Of a stretch of 64,000 bases of DNA, positions 1-8,815 are shown piece by piece. Origin of the DNA: Altererythrobacter lutimaris (GTDB lineage Bacteria > Pseudomonadota > Alphaproteobacteria > Sphingomonadales > Sphingomonadaceae); assembly GCF_013371495.1 (NCBI RefSeq), contig NZ_JABWTA010000001.1, positions 682,001 through 746,000 on the forward strand, read 5' to 3'. A model generated the notes under the pieces. That model was not told the origin of the DNA and searched no databases. It saw only the letters and a program-made list of their open reading frames with translations. Both the position numbers and the translations under genes were made by a program. Position 1 is the first letter of the stretch. Each line of letters starts with the position of its first letter.

Positions 1-987
1 CTCGGCGCTGTCAGTGTCGCGCACTACCTCAAGCTTGCTGAGGATGATGTGACGCTTGGGGTTTTGCCGCTCTCTTTCGATTATGGCCAGAACCAGCTGC
101 TTTCGACCTGGTATGCAGGCGGCAGCGTTGCGCCGCTCAATTATCTGCTCGCACATGACGTCATGAAGGCATGCGCAAAGCATTCGATTACCACACTGGC
201 CGCGGTCCCGCCTTTATGGGTTCAACTCACCGAGCTCGATTGGACGGAAGATGCGGTTGCTGGCATGCGCCGTATGACCAATTCAGGTGGCGTTTTGACC
301 CGCGATCTTGTGCGCGACCTGCGCCGCATCTTTCCGCAAGCGGACCTCTACCCGATGTATGGCCTGACGGAGGCGTTTCGGTCTACCTATCTCGATCCAT
401 CGCTCGTCGATGAGCATCCCACGTCTATAGGCCGCGCCATCCCATTCGCCGAGATCATGGTCATCGATGAGAATGGAGCGGTCGCACAGGCCGGCGAAGA
501 AGGCGAGCTCGTCCATTGCGGGCCACTGGTGGCGCAAGGCTATTGGCAGGATCCCGAGCGGACAGCGCGCCGGTTCAAGCCTGCGCCAGTGGCAAGCGAA
601 TATGGCGGAATGGCGGTATGGTCGGGCGACAGCGTCAAGCGGGAAGCGAATGGCTTACTCTATTTCGTCGCGCGGCGCGATGCGATGATTAAAAGTGCTG
701 GCAACCGCATTAGCCCGCAAGAGGTGGAAGAGGGCGCACTTGCAAGCGGCTTGGTGGCTGAGGCGGTCGCTCTGGGCTTGCCGGACGAACGCTTGGGGCA
801 TGCCGTCCATCTTGTCGTGCGCGCCGAGCCCGATGCAGTGGATTTTGAGATAGGCCTGCCTAAGTTTCTCGCCAAGGAGCTGCCCAATTTCATGCAACCG
901 GCTGAGATTCATTGGAAAGAGAAAATGCCGCTTAATCCCAATGGCAAGATTGACCGCACGGCATTGCTGCGGGAGCTTTCAGCATGA
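1..987 (+). CDS. acyl-CoA ligase (AMP-forming), exosortase A system-associated; 5' end outside window
   Basis: This is the C-terminal 328 residues of an ANL-superfamily enzyme that adenylates a carboxylic acid and transfers it to CoA or a carrier. The frame is open from base 1, so the start lies upstream. Visible signatures are the YGLTEA motif, the GD...NGLLYFVARRD hinge segment, and the C-terminal NPNGKID motif carrying the catalytic lysine. The wording around GLTEAFRSTYL resembles the exosortase-A-associated subfamily. The gene overlaps the next gene by ATGA (984-987), so the two are translationally coupled. Together they suggest the edge of an exopolysaccharide/PEP-CTERM sorting cluster to the left. 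The acyl substrate cannot be read from the sequence. Confidence 0.88.
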   Translation, partial: LGAVSVAHYLKLAEDDVTLGVLPLSFDYGQNQLLSTWYAGGSVAPLNYLLAHDVMKACAKHSITTLAAVPPLWVQLTELDWTEDAVAGMRRMTNSGGVLTRDLVRDLRRIFPQADLYPMYGLTEAFRSTYLDPSLVDEHPTSIGRAIPFAEIMVIDENGAVAQAGEEGELVHCGPLVAQGYWQDPERTARRFKPAPVASEYGGMAVWSGDSVKREANGLLYFVARRDAMIKSAGNRISPQEVEEGALASGLVAEAVALGLPDERLGHAVHLVVRAEPDAVDFEIGLPKFLAKELPNFMQPAEIHWKEKMPLNPNGKIDRTALLRELSA

Positions 988-2216
988 AACCCAAGGCGCT
1001 AGGGCCCGTTCCTGAAGGTTTTGCCGCCATCGATGGCGAGCTGGCGGTTGCAGGACGCAAGGTTAGCGAGTTGGTTAACGAAGCAGGCCGAACACCGCTT
1101 TTTGTGTACTCGCGCGAACGCTTGAATGCACGTGTCGCCGCGTTGCGCGACGCTTTGCCTGAGCGGATTGGGCTGAATTATGCAGTGAAGGCCAACCCGT
1201 TTGCTCCGGTTGTCCAGCACATGGAGCCGCTTGTGGACGGGTTTGATATCGCCTCCTCTGGCGAGCTTGCCTTGCTGGAGGAACTTGGGATCGATATGGC
1301 GCGAGTGAGCTTCGCGGGTCCCGGCAAACGCGATGACGAGCTGGAAGCGGCAGTGCGCGCTGGCGTCACTCTCAATTGCGAAAGCGAAGGCGAAGCGGAG
1401 CGAACGCTATCGATTGGTGAGCGTCTCGGCATCACGCCGCGTATGGCGATCCGGGTTAATCCGGATTTCGAGCTCAAGGGCTCAGGCATGAAAATGGGGG
1501 GAGGGGCTAAACCCTTCGGTATCGATGCGGACCGTGTGCCAGCGCTCGCAAAGCGCCTGATAGAAGCCGGTGTTCAGTGGCGCGGGCTTCACATCTTTAC
1601 GGGCAGTCAGGCCCTCGGTGCTGAGGCTGTTATCGAAGCGCAGGCCAATGTGCTGGAACTCGCCGCAAGACTCAGCGAAGCTATCGGCGCACCTCTGCCC
1701 AAGCTCAACATGGGTGGCGGCTTTGGCATTCCGTATTTCCCCGGCGACGAGCCGCTTGACCTGGGCGCTGTCGCGTCAGCGCTTGCAGAGCGGATGGCGA
1801 AGCTACCTTCGATCCTCGCGGAAACCGAGCTTTGTCTAGAACTTGGGCGCTATCTGGTGGGTGAAGCGGGTGTCTATTTGACCCGTATTGTCGATCGCAA
1901 GGAAAGCCACGGCGTCACATATTTCGTGACCGATGGTGGGCTGCATCACCAGCTCGCGGCCTCAGGCAATTTCGGCACAGTGGTTCGCCGCAATTATCCG
2001 CTCGCGATTGCCACTCGGTTTGGTGCTGAACCGGAAGAGATTGCGAACGTCGTTGGCTGCCTTTGCACTCCGCTGGACAGGCTGGCTGACAAGGCTGAGC
2101 TACCACGCGCGGAAGTTGGCGATATCGTCGCGGTGTTCTGTGCAGGCGCCTATGGAGCGACGGCGTCGCCTGCAAATTTCCTTGGGCATGGGCCTGCGGA
2201 AGAAATGCTAGTCTGA
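984..2216 (+). CDS. pyridoxal-phosphate-dependent decarboxylase, exosortase A system-associated
   Basis: A 410-residue group IV (ornithine/diaminopimelate type) PLP decarboxylase. The PLP lysine is K69 in NYAVKANP. The glycine-rich phosphate site appears as NMGGGFGIPY, and the C-terminal active-site element as CAGAYGATASP. The subfamily that sits next to exosortase A and an acyl-CoA ligase has no firmly known substrate. The start overlaps the ligase stop by 4 nt. The stop (2214-2216) lies inside the 3' end of zapE on the other strand, so the two genes converge with a 9-nt overlap. General LysA or SpeC function is less likely because of the coupled ligase. Confidence 0.88.
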   Translation: MKPKALGPVPEGFAAIDGELAVAGRKVSELVNEAGRTPLFVYSRERLNARVAALRDALPERIGLNYAVKANPFAPVVQHMEPLVDGFDIASSGELALLEELGIDMARVSFAGPGKRDDELEAAVRAGVTLNCESEGEAERTLSIGERLGITPRMAIRVNPDFELKGSGMKMGGGAKPFGIDADRVPALAKRLIEAGVQWRGLHIFTGSQALGAEAVIEAQANVLELAARLSEAIGAPLPKLNMGGGFGIPYFPGDEPLDLGAVASALAERMAKLPSILAETELCLELGRYLVGEAGVYLTRIVDRKESHGVTYFVTDGGLHHQLAASGNFGTVVRRNYPLAIATRFGAEPEEIANVVGCLCTPLDRLADKAELPRAEVGDIVAVFCAGAYGATASPANFLGHGPAEEMLV

Positions 2217-3329
2217 TGCGGCCGTTTCCGCGACACCATGGCCCAGCGCCATATATTCCGCGCTCTGCATTTCCTTCAACCGACTGACGGTGCGGGCAAA
2301 CTCGAAGCTGCCATCGCCAGCAGTGTAGAGCTCTTCCGGCTCAGCCTGAGCGGTCACAAACAGCTTGACCCGCATTTCATAGAGCGCATCGATCAGCTTG
2401 GTAAAGCGGATCGCTTCGTTGCGGTTTTCCGGCCCCATCAGAGGGATGCCGACAAGGATGACAGTGTGATAACTGCGCGCAATCGCCAGATAGTCTGACG
2501 CGCCACGGTTCTCCTGGCACAGCTTCTTGAAACTGAAGACTGCAACGCCTTTGAGGCTCTTCGGGACATGCAGCGTTCGCCCGCCGCCCAGATCAAGCTC
2601 TGCGCTCGGTACATTGGCAGCATCCTGTGGATCATAGTCGGTCAGACGGAAGAAGGCCTCGCGCGCCCTTGCAGTTGCTTCATCGCCGAAAGGCGCGTTC
2701 CAGTTGCCGATCCCGCCGAGCCGCTCAAGCCGATAATCGACCGGGCCATCGAGCGGAACGATATCGAGCTGTTCCTCGACCAGCGTAATGAAGGGTAGGA
2801 AGAGCGATCGGTTAAGCCCGTCCTTGTAAAGATCCTGCGGCGGCCGGTTGCTGGTTGTGACGACAGTGACGCCTTGTTCAAGGATGAGCGCCGTGAACAG
2901 CCGCGCCATGATCGCCGCATCAGCCGTGTTCGTGACCACCATTTCGTCGAAGGCAAGGCACCGCACATCTGCCGCGATCCTTGCAGCGACTTTCGCCACC
3001 GGATCACCCGGATCACTCTGGCGCGCCTCGCGCAGCATCTGATCCACTTCCAGCATAAACGCATGGAAGTGCACGCGGCGCTTTTCAGGAATACCAAGCG
3101 TTTCGACAAACAGGTCCATCAGCATGGACTTGCCGCGCCCGACGCCGCCCCACATGTAAATGCCGCGCGGGCTCTTGGCTTTGCGACCGAAGAATTGGCC
3201 CATCAGTCCGCCGGGTTTCCCGCGCTCCAGCTCGCGCTGTAGATGCGTGAGCCGAACCGCTGCCCGCCTCTGGTCGGCATCCTCACGCAGCTCGCCCGCC
3301 GCGATCAGCCTTTCATAGCGTGCGAGCAT
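2208..3329 (-). CDS. zapE: cell division protein ZapE (AFG1-family ATPase)
   Basis: A 373-residue AFG1/ZapE P-loop ATPase. Walker A is GGVGRGKS (residues 61-68) and Walker B is CLAFDEM (D128, E129). The family includes ZapE, which associates with the Z-ring in gammaproteobacteria, and mitochondrial Afg1/Lace1. It is the last gene of a minus-strand set sdhB, thioesterase, zapE, with only 9 nt separating it from the thioesterase. Location beside sdhB is common in alphaproteobacteria. Its length is normal for the family. Confidence 0.92.
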   Translation of the reverse strand: MLARYERLIAAGELREDADQRRAAVRLTHLQRELERGKPGGLMGQFFGRKAKSPRGIYMWGGVGRGKSMLMDLFVETLGIPEKRRVHFHAFMLEVDQMLREARQSDPGDPVAKVAARIAADVRCLAFDEMVVTNTADAAIMARLFTALILEQGVTVVTTSNRPPQDLYKDGLNRSLFLPFITLVEEQLDIVPLDGPVDYRLERLGGIGNWNAPFGDEATARAREAFFRLTDYDPQDAANVPSAELDLGGGRTLHVPKSLKGVAVFSFKKLCQENRGASDYLAIARSYHTVILVGIPLMGPENRNEAIRFTKLIDALYEMRVKLFVTAQAEPEELYTAGDGSFEFARTVSRLKEMQSAEYMALGHGVAETAASD

Positions 3330-3338
3330 GGCGCCCGA

Positions 3339-3800
3339 TCACCCTTGTTCGCGCGGAACGAACTTGCGGATGATGCCGCTGTAAGCAGCAACACGGTCAT
3401 CATCCTGCACCACTTCGCCGCGCACGAATACGAGTTTGCCTGTTTCGCGCATGATCTCCGTCACCGCATCGAGCGGACGCTTGGGATCACCGCCGCCAAT
3501 GAACTGCGTCGAAAGCTCGAGCGTGACAGACGGCCCCGCATTGCCCGTGCCCACCACATGCATCGTCGTGAACATGGAGATGTCGATCAGGCCAAGCGTC
3601 ACAGCGCCATGGATGATGCCTTGCAAATTCTCATGCTTGCGCTCTGGAAACATGCGCAAACGGCACTTTTCACCTTCACGCCGCGTGATGAGTTTTCCCA
3701 TCACAGCACCGTTGAACAGCGTCTCGTCCTTCAGATTCCAGTGATGCCAGCCCGGGTTGTCCGGGTCCGGCTTGTGGTCGAACACATCGTCGCTAAGCAC
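3339..3800 (-). CDS. PaaI-like hotdog-fold thioesterase
   Basis: A 153-residue protein with the hotdog signature N58-x-x-G61-x-x-H64-G65...D73 (in HENLQGIIHGA...LID), as in the PaaI/YbgC-type acyl-CoA thioesterases. It lies between sdhB (10 nt upstream) and zapE (9 nt downstream) on the same strand and is probably cotranscribed with them. Substrate and pathway cannot be told from the sequence. A role in acyl-CoA housekeeping is an inference. Confidence 0.75.
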   Translation of the reverse strand: MLSDDVFDHKPDPDNPGWHHWNLKDETLFNGAVMGKLITRREGEKCRLRMFPERKHENLQGIIHGAVTLGLIDISMFTTMHVVGTGNAGPSVTLELSTQFIGGGDPKRPLDAVTEIMRETGKLVFVRGEVVQDDDRVAAYSGIIRKFVPREQG

Positions 3801-3810
3801 CGGGCCAAGC

Positions 3811-4593
3811 TCAGATCTGGCGTTCAGCCATCATCTTCTTGGTTTCTGCGATCGCTTTGGCGGGGCTGAGGCCCTTGGGACACACATTCGCGCAGTTCAT
3901 GATTGTGTGGCAGCGATACAGGCGGAATGGGTCTTCCAGTTGATCGAGGCGCTCACCGGTCATTTCATCGCGACTATCCGCAAGCCAGCGATAGGCCTGA
4001 AGCAAGATTGCCGGGCCCAGGAACTTGTCGGAATTCCACCAGTAAGACGGGCAGCTTGTCGAGCAGCACGCGCACAGAATGCACTCGTAAAGCCCATCCA
4101 GCTTCTCGCGCTGCTCAGGCGTCTGCAAACGCTCCTTGCCGCTCGGCGTCGGACTGACGGTTTGCAGCCAAGGGCGGATTGAGGCGTATTGCGCATAGAA
4201 GTGCGTGAAGTCCGGCACGAGGTCCTTGATTACGTCCATGTGCGGCAGCGGCGTGATACGAATTTCGCCGCCAAGGTCTTCAATCGCTGTGGTGCAAGCA
4301 AGACCGTTTTTGCCGTTCATGTTCATCGAGCACGAACCGCAAATGCCTTCACGGCAGGAACGACGGAAAGTCAGCGTCGGATCAATCTCGTTCTTGATCT
4401 TGAACAGCGCGTCGAGAACCATCGGACCGCAATTATCGAGATCAATCTCGAACTTGTCGTAGCGGGGATTCTTGCCGCTATCGGGATCGAAGCGGTAAAT
4501 CTTGAACGTCTTGGTACGTTTCGCACCCTCAGCTTTGTACGTCTTGCCGTCCTTACGGATCTTGGAATTAGCAGGAAGCGTAAAAGTAGCCAT
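3811..4593 (-). CDS. sdhB: succinate dehydrogenase iron-sulfur subunit
   Basis: A 260-residue SdhB, the electron-transfer subunit of Complex II at the inner membrane. The [2Fe-2S] ligands sit in [11 protein letters not shown]...LAC. The [4Fe-4S] and [3Fe-4S] ligands sit in [12 protein letters not shown] and [14 protein letters not shown]. It is first in its transcription unit, and the next gene upstream is a divergent SDR enzyme. sdhC, sdhD and sdhA are therefore not adjacent on the promoter side and must lie elsewhere. Length and motifs are normal. Confidence 0.96.
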   Translation of the reverse strand: MATFTLPANSKIRKDGKTYKAEGAKRTKTFKIYRFDPDSGKNPRYDKFEIDLDNCGPMVLDALFKIKNEIDPTLTFRRSCREGICGSCSMNMNGKNGLACTTAIEDLGGEIRITPLPHMDVIKDLVPDFTHFYAQYASIRPWLQTVSPTPSGKERLQTPEQREKLDGLYECILCACCSTSCPSYWWNSDKFLGPAILLQAYRWLADSRDEMTGERLDQLEDPFRLYRCHTIMNCANVCPKGLSPAKAIAETKKMMAERQI

Positions 4594-4887
4594 GGCAGTT
4601 GTGAATCCCGTTTTGGTTTGTGAACCTATCTAACGTGTCCGACACATGAGGCAAGGCGGGTTTGTTGAGAGCTTTGCCCGCTGTGTTGCTCGGGTCGCAA
4701 GTGCCTTCGCCCTTGAGCGAAATCGAATTCCAACAAAGTTGACAAAGTTGACACCTGTCAAATTGGCCGAATCGGCCTCAAACCCGCAGAGTTCTGCTGT
4801 TCTTGGTCCTTCCAACAAAGTTGACACATTTCCTATTTTTTCAAAACTCCATGGAACCTTGCGACTGTCCCATGGCTTTAGTCCGGC
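4594..4887. other. divergent intergenic region between sdhB and SDR gene
   Basis: 294 bases without a convincing gene, between two divergent genes. It must contain both promoters. It holds a direct repeat (4730-4744 and 4812-4826) rich in TTGACA-like blocks and a small inverted repeat GTGTC-C-GACAC (4635-4645). I did not find a -10 box at good spacing from the TTGACA copies, so I do not call a promoter. Confidence 0.6.
4730..4826. repeat. direct repeat CCAACAAAGTTGACA, two copies
   Basis: The 15-mer CCAACAAAGTTGACA occurs exactly at 4730-4744 and again at 4812-4826. A third partial copy (AAAGTTGACA) directly follows the first (4745-4754 region). Both lie in the space between sdhB and the SDR gene. 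They could be regulator binding sites, tandem -35-like elements, or members of a dispersed intergenic repeat. The sequence alone does not decide. Confidence 0.6.
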
Positions 4888-5622
4888 ATGGACAATGTAG
4901 GAAACTGGCCACAGATTTGTGCTGTCTTCGGCGCCAGCGGCGGGATCGGTGCTGCTCTTTGCGAAGCGCTGGTAGAGCGCGGCGCAAAGCGGGTCTATGC
5001 CGGGTCGCGATCGGGCTGCGCTCCGCCTCATATGGCCATCACGCCATTCGCGTTTGATCTGACCGACGAAGCAAGCATTCAGTCTGCAGCCGATATGATG
5101 AAATCCGAGCCACCTCAGCTTGTTATCGTTGCAACAGGTGTGTTGACTTTGCCTGACGGAACCGGACCGGAGCGCAGCTTTAAGCGGCTTGATCCCGCCG
5201 CAATGGAACAAGTTCTGCGGCTCAACACGATTGGCCCAGCGCTGATTGCCAAACACTTGCTGCCGCTGTTTCCGCGCGAGGGAAGAGCGGTCTTTGCAGC
5301 GTTGTCCGCTCGGGTTGGTTCCATTAGCGATAACCGGATTGGCGGATGGCACAGCTACCGCGCGAGTAAGGCGGCGCTCAACATGCTGGTGCGCAATTGG
5401 TCGATTGAACTTGGGAGGACGCACAAGCAAGCGGTCGTCGTCTCGCTTCACCCGGGAACTGTCGACACCAGCTTGAGCGAGCCGTTTCAGTCCAATCTAC
5501 CTGACGGCCAGCTGACGCCGCCTAATGAGGCTGCTGCGAACTTGCTCTCTGTGATTGCTGGCCTCGGTCCTCAAGACACAGGCTTCCAGTTCGACTGGAA
5601 AGGCGAACGGGTTCCCGACTAG
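4888..5622 (+). CDS. short-chain dehydrogenase/reductase (C-factor-like)
   Basis: A 244-residue classical SDR. The N-terminal Rossmann motif is GASGGIG (residues 15-21), and the catalytic YxxxK is Y157/K161 in YRASK. The pattern SARVGSISDNRIGGWHSY resembles the CsgA/C-factor group of NAD(P)-dependent oxidoreductases. The substrate is unknown. It is divergent from sdhB and converges with the ATP-grasp gene at its 3' end, overlapping it by 4 nt. Confidence 0.85.
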   Translation: MDNVGNWPQICAVFGASGGIGAALCEALVERGAKRVYAGSRSGCAPPHMAITPFAFDLTDEASIQSAADMMKSEPPQLVIVATGVLTLPDGTGPERSFKRLDPAAMEQVLRLNTIGPALIAKHLLPLFPREGRAVFAALSARVGSISDNRIGGWHSYRASKAALNMLVRNWSIELGRTHKQAVVVSLHPGTVDTSLSEPFQSNLPDGQLTPPNEAAANLLSVIAGLGPQDTGFQFDWKGERVPD

Positions 5623-6914
5623 TTCGCGGCGACGGCAAGAGGATCGCGCCCTGCGCGGCGCTCTGCCAGATGCCAGGCAATCAATTCACCATAGCGCGTC
5701 TCGCCGAGACCTTTGCCGTTCGCACGCTGCGCGACGATCATGCAGGGTTTTCCATTGCCTTCAACGATCATGGGGCCCTTCGTGGTTGGCGCGATATCCC
5801 ATCCGACCAGCGCATATTGCCGGAAGTGTTTGTCATGAGCGCTCAAGACGAGCTCGCGCGTCATATCCCAGCTCTCGAGGCTGCGCCCGGTAATCTGCGC
5901 ATCTGTGACAGGGTGCTTGTCAAATTCACCGACTCCGCGACCGCGGCATCCTCTGCCCAAAACGCCCGTTTGCGGGTCAATCGGCGCCATCAGCCCGCCC
6001 GACTTGATGTTGTCGACACGCGTGTCTGGATCAGACGGAAAGCGCAGGACAGAAGTCACAATCTCAGGCTTGCCATGCTCGTTGAGCATCGTTGTTACCC
6101 TCATCGTCGGCAAGGCTGAAAGCGCAAGGCCATCGAGCTCTGGCGACGCGATCAGCCGTTCCTGAACGATCCACTCGCCTTTGCGGCCTTCGCAATGCTG
6201 TTCGATCCAACGCGCAAAGACTTCTAGGTCGCCACGCGCCTCCTGGGGAACTTCGGCCAACTCCACTCCGTCGCCGCCTTCACCGTCGTTCGGTTTTACG
6301 ATCACGCCATCCGCATCGGGCAGCGAAACGGGAGTTGCGCGGCCATCGCTGAAATAGCCATGCAGCATAGGCGTCGAGAGACCCCGATCGAGGCAGAACA
6401 GGTAGAAATCGATCTTGTTGGCGAGCAGACAGTCACGGGTCCAATTTGCCGGATTGAAGCGCCGGTTGAGGTCGCTGTGTTCGAACCGTCGCAAGAACAG
6501 GTCCATCTCTTCGGGCTTCTCGATCCGGAAAAGGGCAAGATCGTTGGGGTCGACGAACCGCTTGCGAGCGATGGCTTTTGCTTGCGTCGCCCAACCATCG
6601 GGCATCTTGTAACGCTTCGCCACTTGCTTTGTACGTAAGCCAAGCCAGGCATGGAAGCCGCTGAACGTCAGGATATTTACTAGCTTTCTCAGCGGGCCCT
6701 GTGACTCTTCGATATGCCGGTAGTGTTCATTGAGAAAGGCGGAACCGGTCGCACGCGTTAAACCTGGAAAGAGCGGAAATTTCTTCTTCGCATGATACCA
6801 CCAGCCCAATGGAATATCGCGTTCTTCCGCCCCGATAGCGCGGCGTTCTGCGAGTAATTGGGAGATTTCTTCGCGTACGGTCTCGTCCTGCCGCTCCGCA
6901 AGCGCCTCAGACAT
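5619..6914 (-). CDS. ATP-grasp protein of the sugar-transfer-associated type
   Basis: A 431-residue protein with a helical N-terminal region and a C-terminal ATP-grasp fold. Visible ATP-grasp elements are VIVKPNDGEGGDGV (nucleotide-binding lysine and glycine-rich loop), WIVQERL, and the metal-site segment MIVEGNGKPC near the C-terminus. It resembles the sugar-transfer-associated ATP-grasp family (ATPgrasp_ST). Its start overlaps the stop of the upstream ATP-grasp gene by 8 nt, so the pair is translationally coupled. The reaction is presumably an ATP-dependent carboxylate-amine ligation, but the substrates are unknown. Confidence 0.75.
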   Translation of the reverse strand: MSEALAERQDETVREEISQLLAERRAIGAEERDIPLGWWYHAKKKFPLFPGLTRATGSAFLNEHYRHIEESQGPLRKLVNILTFSGFHAWLGLRTKQVAKRYKMPDGWATQAKAIARKRFVDPNDLALFRIEKPEEMDLFLRRFEHSDLNRRFNPANWTRDCLLANKIDFYLFCLDRGLSTPMLHGYFSDGRATPVSLPDADGVIVKPNDGEGGDGVELAEVPQEARGDLEVFARWIEQHCEGRKGEWIVQERLIASPELDGLALSALPTMRVTTMLNEHGKPEIVTSVLRFPSDPDTRVDNIKSGGLMAPIDPQTGVLGRGCRGRGVGEFDKHPVTDAQITGRSLESWDMTRELVLSAHDKHFRQYALVGWDIAPTTKGPMIVEGNGKPCMIVAQRANGKGLGETRYGELIAWHLAERRAGRDPLAVAAN

Positions 6915-7986
6915 TGATAGCGGCTCCGCCTGTTTCCTTGGGATCCGTGTTGAGCGCCATCATCGTGCGGTCCGCTTTGATCACGCCCTGACGATCCATG
7001 CTTGATGCTACAATGTGCTCGATCAATTGATGGTGCGAAAGGCCAGCGATCTGCGCCGCGCCAGACACCGTTTTTTTCGACCATAGATTGCAGGAAACGT
7101 TCACTTCCATGAACAAAACTTCACCGGTTTCCGGCGTGTAGCGGAACTCGAACCGGCCATAATCAAACGGCCATAGTTCCGGCAGCATGGCGCGGACTTG
7201 CTCGCGGATCTTGCGGGTCATGGTTGGCTTGCTCATTGCGACGAGCCGTTCTTTGGGACCATCGGTCAGCCCGCGTTTCTCTTCGTAAGAGCGGAAATTT
7301 CCTTCATCACCCGGCATTTCAAAGCGCATGGTGGAAAGCAGGATTGGTTCATCCCCGCCCAGCACAGGAACCACGACGTCATATGCGCCTTCATAGCGTT
7401 CGATGATCACATCGTGGCCTTCTTCATGAAGCGCCTTGATGTCTTTCTTGGCCTGCGACCAGGTGGCAGGCATAGTGATGCCCCAGCTCGCCGAGGAAGC
7501 GTTTGGCTTTACGACAAGGCGCTCATAGGCCCAGTCAGGCTCGTGCGGGAAGGGTGCACCGATACGCGCGATCATCCATGGAGCCACAGGAACACCACGA
7601 GCAGCGGCGGCGGTTTTCATCAGATGCTTGTCGTCTGCGAGACCGCGAACGATGGGTGAAGCCCCCAAAAACGGCAGGCCAATGCGTTTTGCCATTAACG
7701 GGCCCAGCATCTCGCTCATCGGGTAACCTGCTCTGTTCAAGAGAGTGAACAGGAAGTCGTGGCCCTGATGCTCGACCAGAGCGGGAAAGTCATTGGCGGG
7801 CGTAACATTCAGCCCGATATCCTGCAAAACCGTCAGGATTTCATGGTGATAGACCGCATGGTTGCCATCTTCTGCATGCGCTTTTCCGCCAGAAAGCGCG
7901 TGCTTGGCTAGAAACAGCACCTTCAAGTCCTGCTTCTTCGACTCAGGAATGGAGAAGATTGCGTGCTCGATCATGCCGAGGCTCAT
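6907..7986 (-). CDS. ATP-grasp ligase, D-alanine-D-alanine ligase-like
   Basis: A 359-residue ATP-grasp protein. Supporting elements are LADDKHLMKTAAAARGVPVAP (subdomain like Ddl), LVVKPNASSASWGI (ATP-binding lysine), VIIERYEG, and the metal-binding EVNVSCN segment near the C-terminus. The start at 7986 (MSLGMIEH) is chosen because the longer reading frame to 8289 would run through the divergent promoter region and into the methyltransferase gene. Another start is 7974. It is followed with an 8-nt overlap by a second ATP-grasp gene. It is unlikely to be the housekeeping Ddl of the mur cluster, so a dedicated peptide or amide ligase is more likely. Confidence 0.75.
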   Translation of the reverse strand: MSLGMIEHAIFSIPESKKQDLKVLFLAKHALSGGKAHAEDGNHAVYHHEILTVLQDIGLNVTPANDFPALVEHQGHDFLFTLLNRAGYPMSEMLGPLMAKRIGLPFLGASPIVRGLADDKHLMKTAAAARGVPVAPWMIARIGAPFPHEPDWAYERLVVKPNASSASWGITMPATWSQAKKDIKALHEEGHDVIIERYEGAYDVVVPVLGGDEPILLSTMRFEMPGDEGNFRSYEEKRGLTDGPKERLVAMSKPTMTRKIREQVRAMLPELWPFDYGRFEFRYTPETGEVLFMEVNVSCNLWSKKTVSGAAQIAGLSHHQLIEHIVASSMDRQGVIKADRTMMALNTDPKETGGAAINV

Positions 7987-8085
7987 TGGGCCTAATTTGG
8001 CTAACTCGCAAGTCGGCGCTTTACCGCGACTGCGGAAACGTCTTAGACTACACGTGTGGACAGTCGGTTCGGATGGGAGGGGCCG

Positions 8086-8721
8086 ATGGGATTGCAAAGC
8101 TGGTATGATGCGCATGTGATGCCGCGCATGGTGACTTTCGCCTGTGGTCAGGGTCAGGTCATGAAGCGGCGATCGTTTGTTGTGCCTTTGGCTCAAGGCA
8201 AGGTGCTGGAGCTTGGCTGCGGAGGCGGTCTCAATCAGCAATTCTATGATACCGATGCTGTAGCTGCATTCAGCGGCATAGATCCGCATGACGGCTTACT
8301 CGACGCAGCGCGCGCTGCGAGCGAGGCGAGGGGCTGGCACACTGACATCAAGCAAGGTGTCGGCGAAGAAATCCCTTTTCCTTCCAGCACTTTCGATACG
8401 GTTGTTTGCACCTATACGCTTTGCAGCGTGTCGGATCCGGCGAAGGTCCTGGCCGAAGTCCGCCGTGTTCTGAAACCCGGTGGACAGATGCTCTTCCTTG
8501 AACATGGCCGCGCGCCCGATGCCTCGGTTGCGAAGTGGCAAATGCGGGTTGAACCTGTCTGGAAGCGGCTCGCTGGCGGGTGCCATTTGACGCGTCCTGT
8601 GGGCGCTACACTGCGGGGTGCAGGCTTTGAGGTCGAGCCTATGGGCCAGGGCTATATGCCCAAAACACCGCGTATTGCCGGTTGGATGGAATGGGGCATT
8701 GCTCGCAAGGCCGGTGTGTAA
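8086..8721 (+). CDS. class I SAM-dependent methyltransferase
   Basis: A 211-residue methyltransferase with motif I as VLELGCGGG, the acidic loop GIDPHDG, and motif IV/V around VVCTYTLCSVSDPAKVL. This resembles the UbiE/phospholipid methyltransferase-like Methyltransf_11 group. The ATG at 8086 is preferred because GGGAGG lies 5-6 nt upstream. A GTG at 8056 would add ten residues. It is divergent from the ATP-grasp pair (99-nt gap). The substrate is unknown. Confidence 0.8.
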   Translation: MGLQSWYDAHVMPRMVTFACGQGQVMKRRSFVVPLAQGKVLELGCGGGLNQQFYDTDAVAAFSGIDPHDGLLDAARAASEARGWHTDIKQGVGEEIPFPSSTFDTVVCTYTLCSVSDPAKVLAEVRRVLKPGGQMLFLEHGRAPDASVAKWQMRVEPVWKRLAGGCHLTRPVGATLRGAGFEVEPMGQGYMPKTPRIAGWMEWGIARKAGV

Positions 8722-8755
8722 AAAAGGCGCGATAAAGCTTTGACATATATAAGAA

Positions 8756-8786
8756 AGGGCTCAAATGCGATCTGCACCTGAGCCCT
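8756..8786. terminator. probable bidirectional terminator hairpin
   Basis: An 8-bp perfect inverted repeat AGGGCTCA (8756-8763) / TGAGCCCT (8779-8786) with a 15-nt loop lies between two convergent genes, the methyltransferase and rne. On the minus strand it is followed by TTCTTATATA, a moderately U-rich tail suited to ending rne transcripts. The plus-strand tail (GTTCTTG) is weaker. Confidence 0.5.
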
Positions 8787-8815
8787 GTTCTTGATCTGAT
8801 TGGCTGTTGAGCGAG

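Noticed and set aside
8056..8085. GTG 8056 as start of the methyltransferase gene
   Set aside because: The ATG at 8086 has a GGGAGG ribosome site at normal spacing; the extra ten residues are not expected in the family.
7987..8289. N-terminal extension of the Ddl-like ATP-grasp gene to 8289
   Set aside because: It would cross the divergent promoter region and overlap the methyltransferase gene by about 200 bases, and its residues are Arg/His/Ser-rich without similarity to ATP-grasp N-termini.
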